64,000 nt of DNA from Chthonomonadaceae bacterium (lineage in GTDB: Bacteria; Armatimonadota; Fimbriimonadia; Fimbriimonadales; Fimbriimonadaceae). Position numbers and translations under genes: made by a program. The stretch covers positions 1,116,001 to 1,180,000 of the forward strand of contig CP054189.1 in assembly GCA_015709495.1 (NCBI GenBank), written 5' to 3'. A model generated the notes under the pieces. The model made no database searches and was not told the origin of the DNA. It saw only the letters and a program-made list of their open reading frames with translations. Of this stretch, positions 63,655-64,000 are shown in pieces. Position 1 is the first letter of the stretch. The number at the start of each line of letters is the position of its first letter.

Positions 63655-64000
63655 GTCGGTTTCAGTAGCAGGCTCGCCGCCCTTTCGCCCGATTCGAAAG
63701 CGTACTCGACCCTCGCGCCATACACGCCGTCTCCTGCGACGACCACGCGAGACATCTTCGAGTTGACCGATTCGAACAGCGATGTGGTTTCGGGGTGGCT
63801 GAACCTGTAGCGGACGACCCCAGCCACTTCGGGCTGATCCCAATCCTTACCGTAAAGACGGGTGACGTAAGAGATCGTAGCGGCGACTATGGTGTCGTCC
63901 TCACTCTCGAAGTTCATCGCGCTGTATCGGGGCCCCAACTGAGCCACGAAAGCCGTATGGCCCTCGGGCGCCCTCTCCGGGCATTTCGCGCTCTCGATGC
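63651..64000 (-). CDS. Hypothetical protein (5' end outside the window)
   Basis: The frame is open to the window edge; a GTG at 63947 is not necessarily its start, because the reading continues upstream in the same frame (SAKCPERAPEGHTAFVAQLGPRYSAMNF). The visible 116 residues are a mixed alpha/beta domain ending GDGVYGARVEYAFESGERAASLLLKPT. Family unknown. The gene is coupled by a 4-base overlap to the exported protein downstream. Confidence 0.6.
   Translation of the reverse strand, partial: IESAKCPERAPEGHTAFVAQLGPRYSAMNFESEDDTIVAATISYVTRLYGKDWDQPEVAGVVRYRFSHPETTSLFESVNSKMSRVVVAGDGVYGARVEYAFESGERAASLLLKPT

Overview
The window is 64 kb of gene-dense chromosomal DNA of high GC content, with 59 protein genes and one tmRNA supported, and no tRNA, rRNA, insertion sequence, prophage or CRISPR array seen. 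Three secreted proteins end in a PEP-CTERM sorting signal (VPEP, hydrophobic stretch, Arg-rich tail). Many genes have a -10 box of the form TANNNT only 6-8 nt before the start codon and no Shine-Dalgarno sequence, which implies leaderless mRNAs. Together with a NAD+-I-like leader before nadA, a DUF1501 protein, a DUF5107 protein and the housekeeping repertoire, this suggests a free-living Gram-negative-type bacterium, possibly Armatimonadota (Fimbriimonadia-like) or a neighbour. That placement is inference and rests on no marker phylogeny.

Layout. 1-5.5 kb: end of a 2-oxoacid dehydrogenase E1 beta gene, a PEP-CTERM gene, nadA with a candidate NAD+ riboswitch leader, dxs, and a Rcp1-like response regulator. 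5.5-16.2 kb: a hypothetical, a TPR protein, threonine dehydrogenase, dprA, a GH38 alpha-mannosidase, a two-domain sulfurtransferase and an FAD oxidoreductase. 16.2-25.4 kb: hsp20 with a structured leader, a PEP-CTERM gene, a 3-methyladenine glycosylase divergent from an imuB-dnaE2 translesion (mutasome) operon, then a fused pabB-pabC. 25.4-31.1 kb: a degenerate Fic/Doc-fold protein, an MFS transporter fused to HEAT repeats, a HExxH protein, ssrA (tmRNA), and a class II Fic protein behind a repeat-rich operator. 31.2-38 kb: HAD phosphatase, UDP-glucuronate decarboxylase-like epimerase, coaBC, sdhC, eno, ftsY, PEP-CTERM. 38-46.5 kb: proS, a Cu-amine-oxidase-like stalk protein, an FtsX/MacB-type permease, a membrane GAF protein, ribosomal protein L25, DUF5107-TPR. 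46.5-52.5 kb: the translationally coupled block yebC-rhomboid-acyltransferase-tatD, a zf-HC2 anti-sigma factor with an STN-domain protein, and pdxS. 53.9-56.8 kb: the conserved rpmH-rnpA-yidD-yidC-jag block. 56.9-64 kb: class I aldolase, S41 protease, LD-carboxypeptidase coupled to a phosphodiester glycosidase, DUF1501, and two coupled hypotheticals running off the end.

The most interesting items are: (i) the imuB-dnaE2 operon, in which ImuB has lost its catalytic acidic residues and DnaE2 carries an N-terminal extension resembling the small DUF6504 protein usually encoded beside it; (ii) the nadA leader, which has the P1-CAACAACCCC-P2-UG-P1' layout of NAD+-I aptamers; (iii) the widespread leaderless promoter signature; (iv) repeat elements in front of fic, hsp20 and the anti-sigma gene that look like autoregulatory DNA or RNA sites; and (v) an rnpA gene whose conserved N-terminus can only be reached from a non-canonical start codon. 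All intergenic gaps are shorter than 300 bases.
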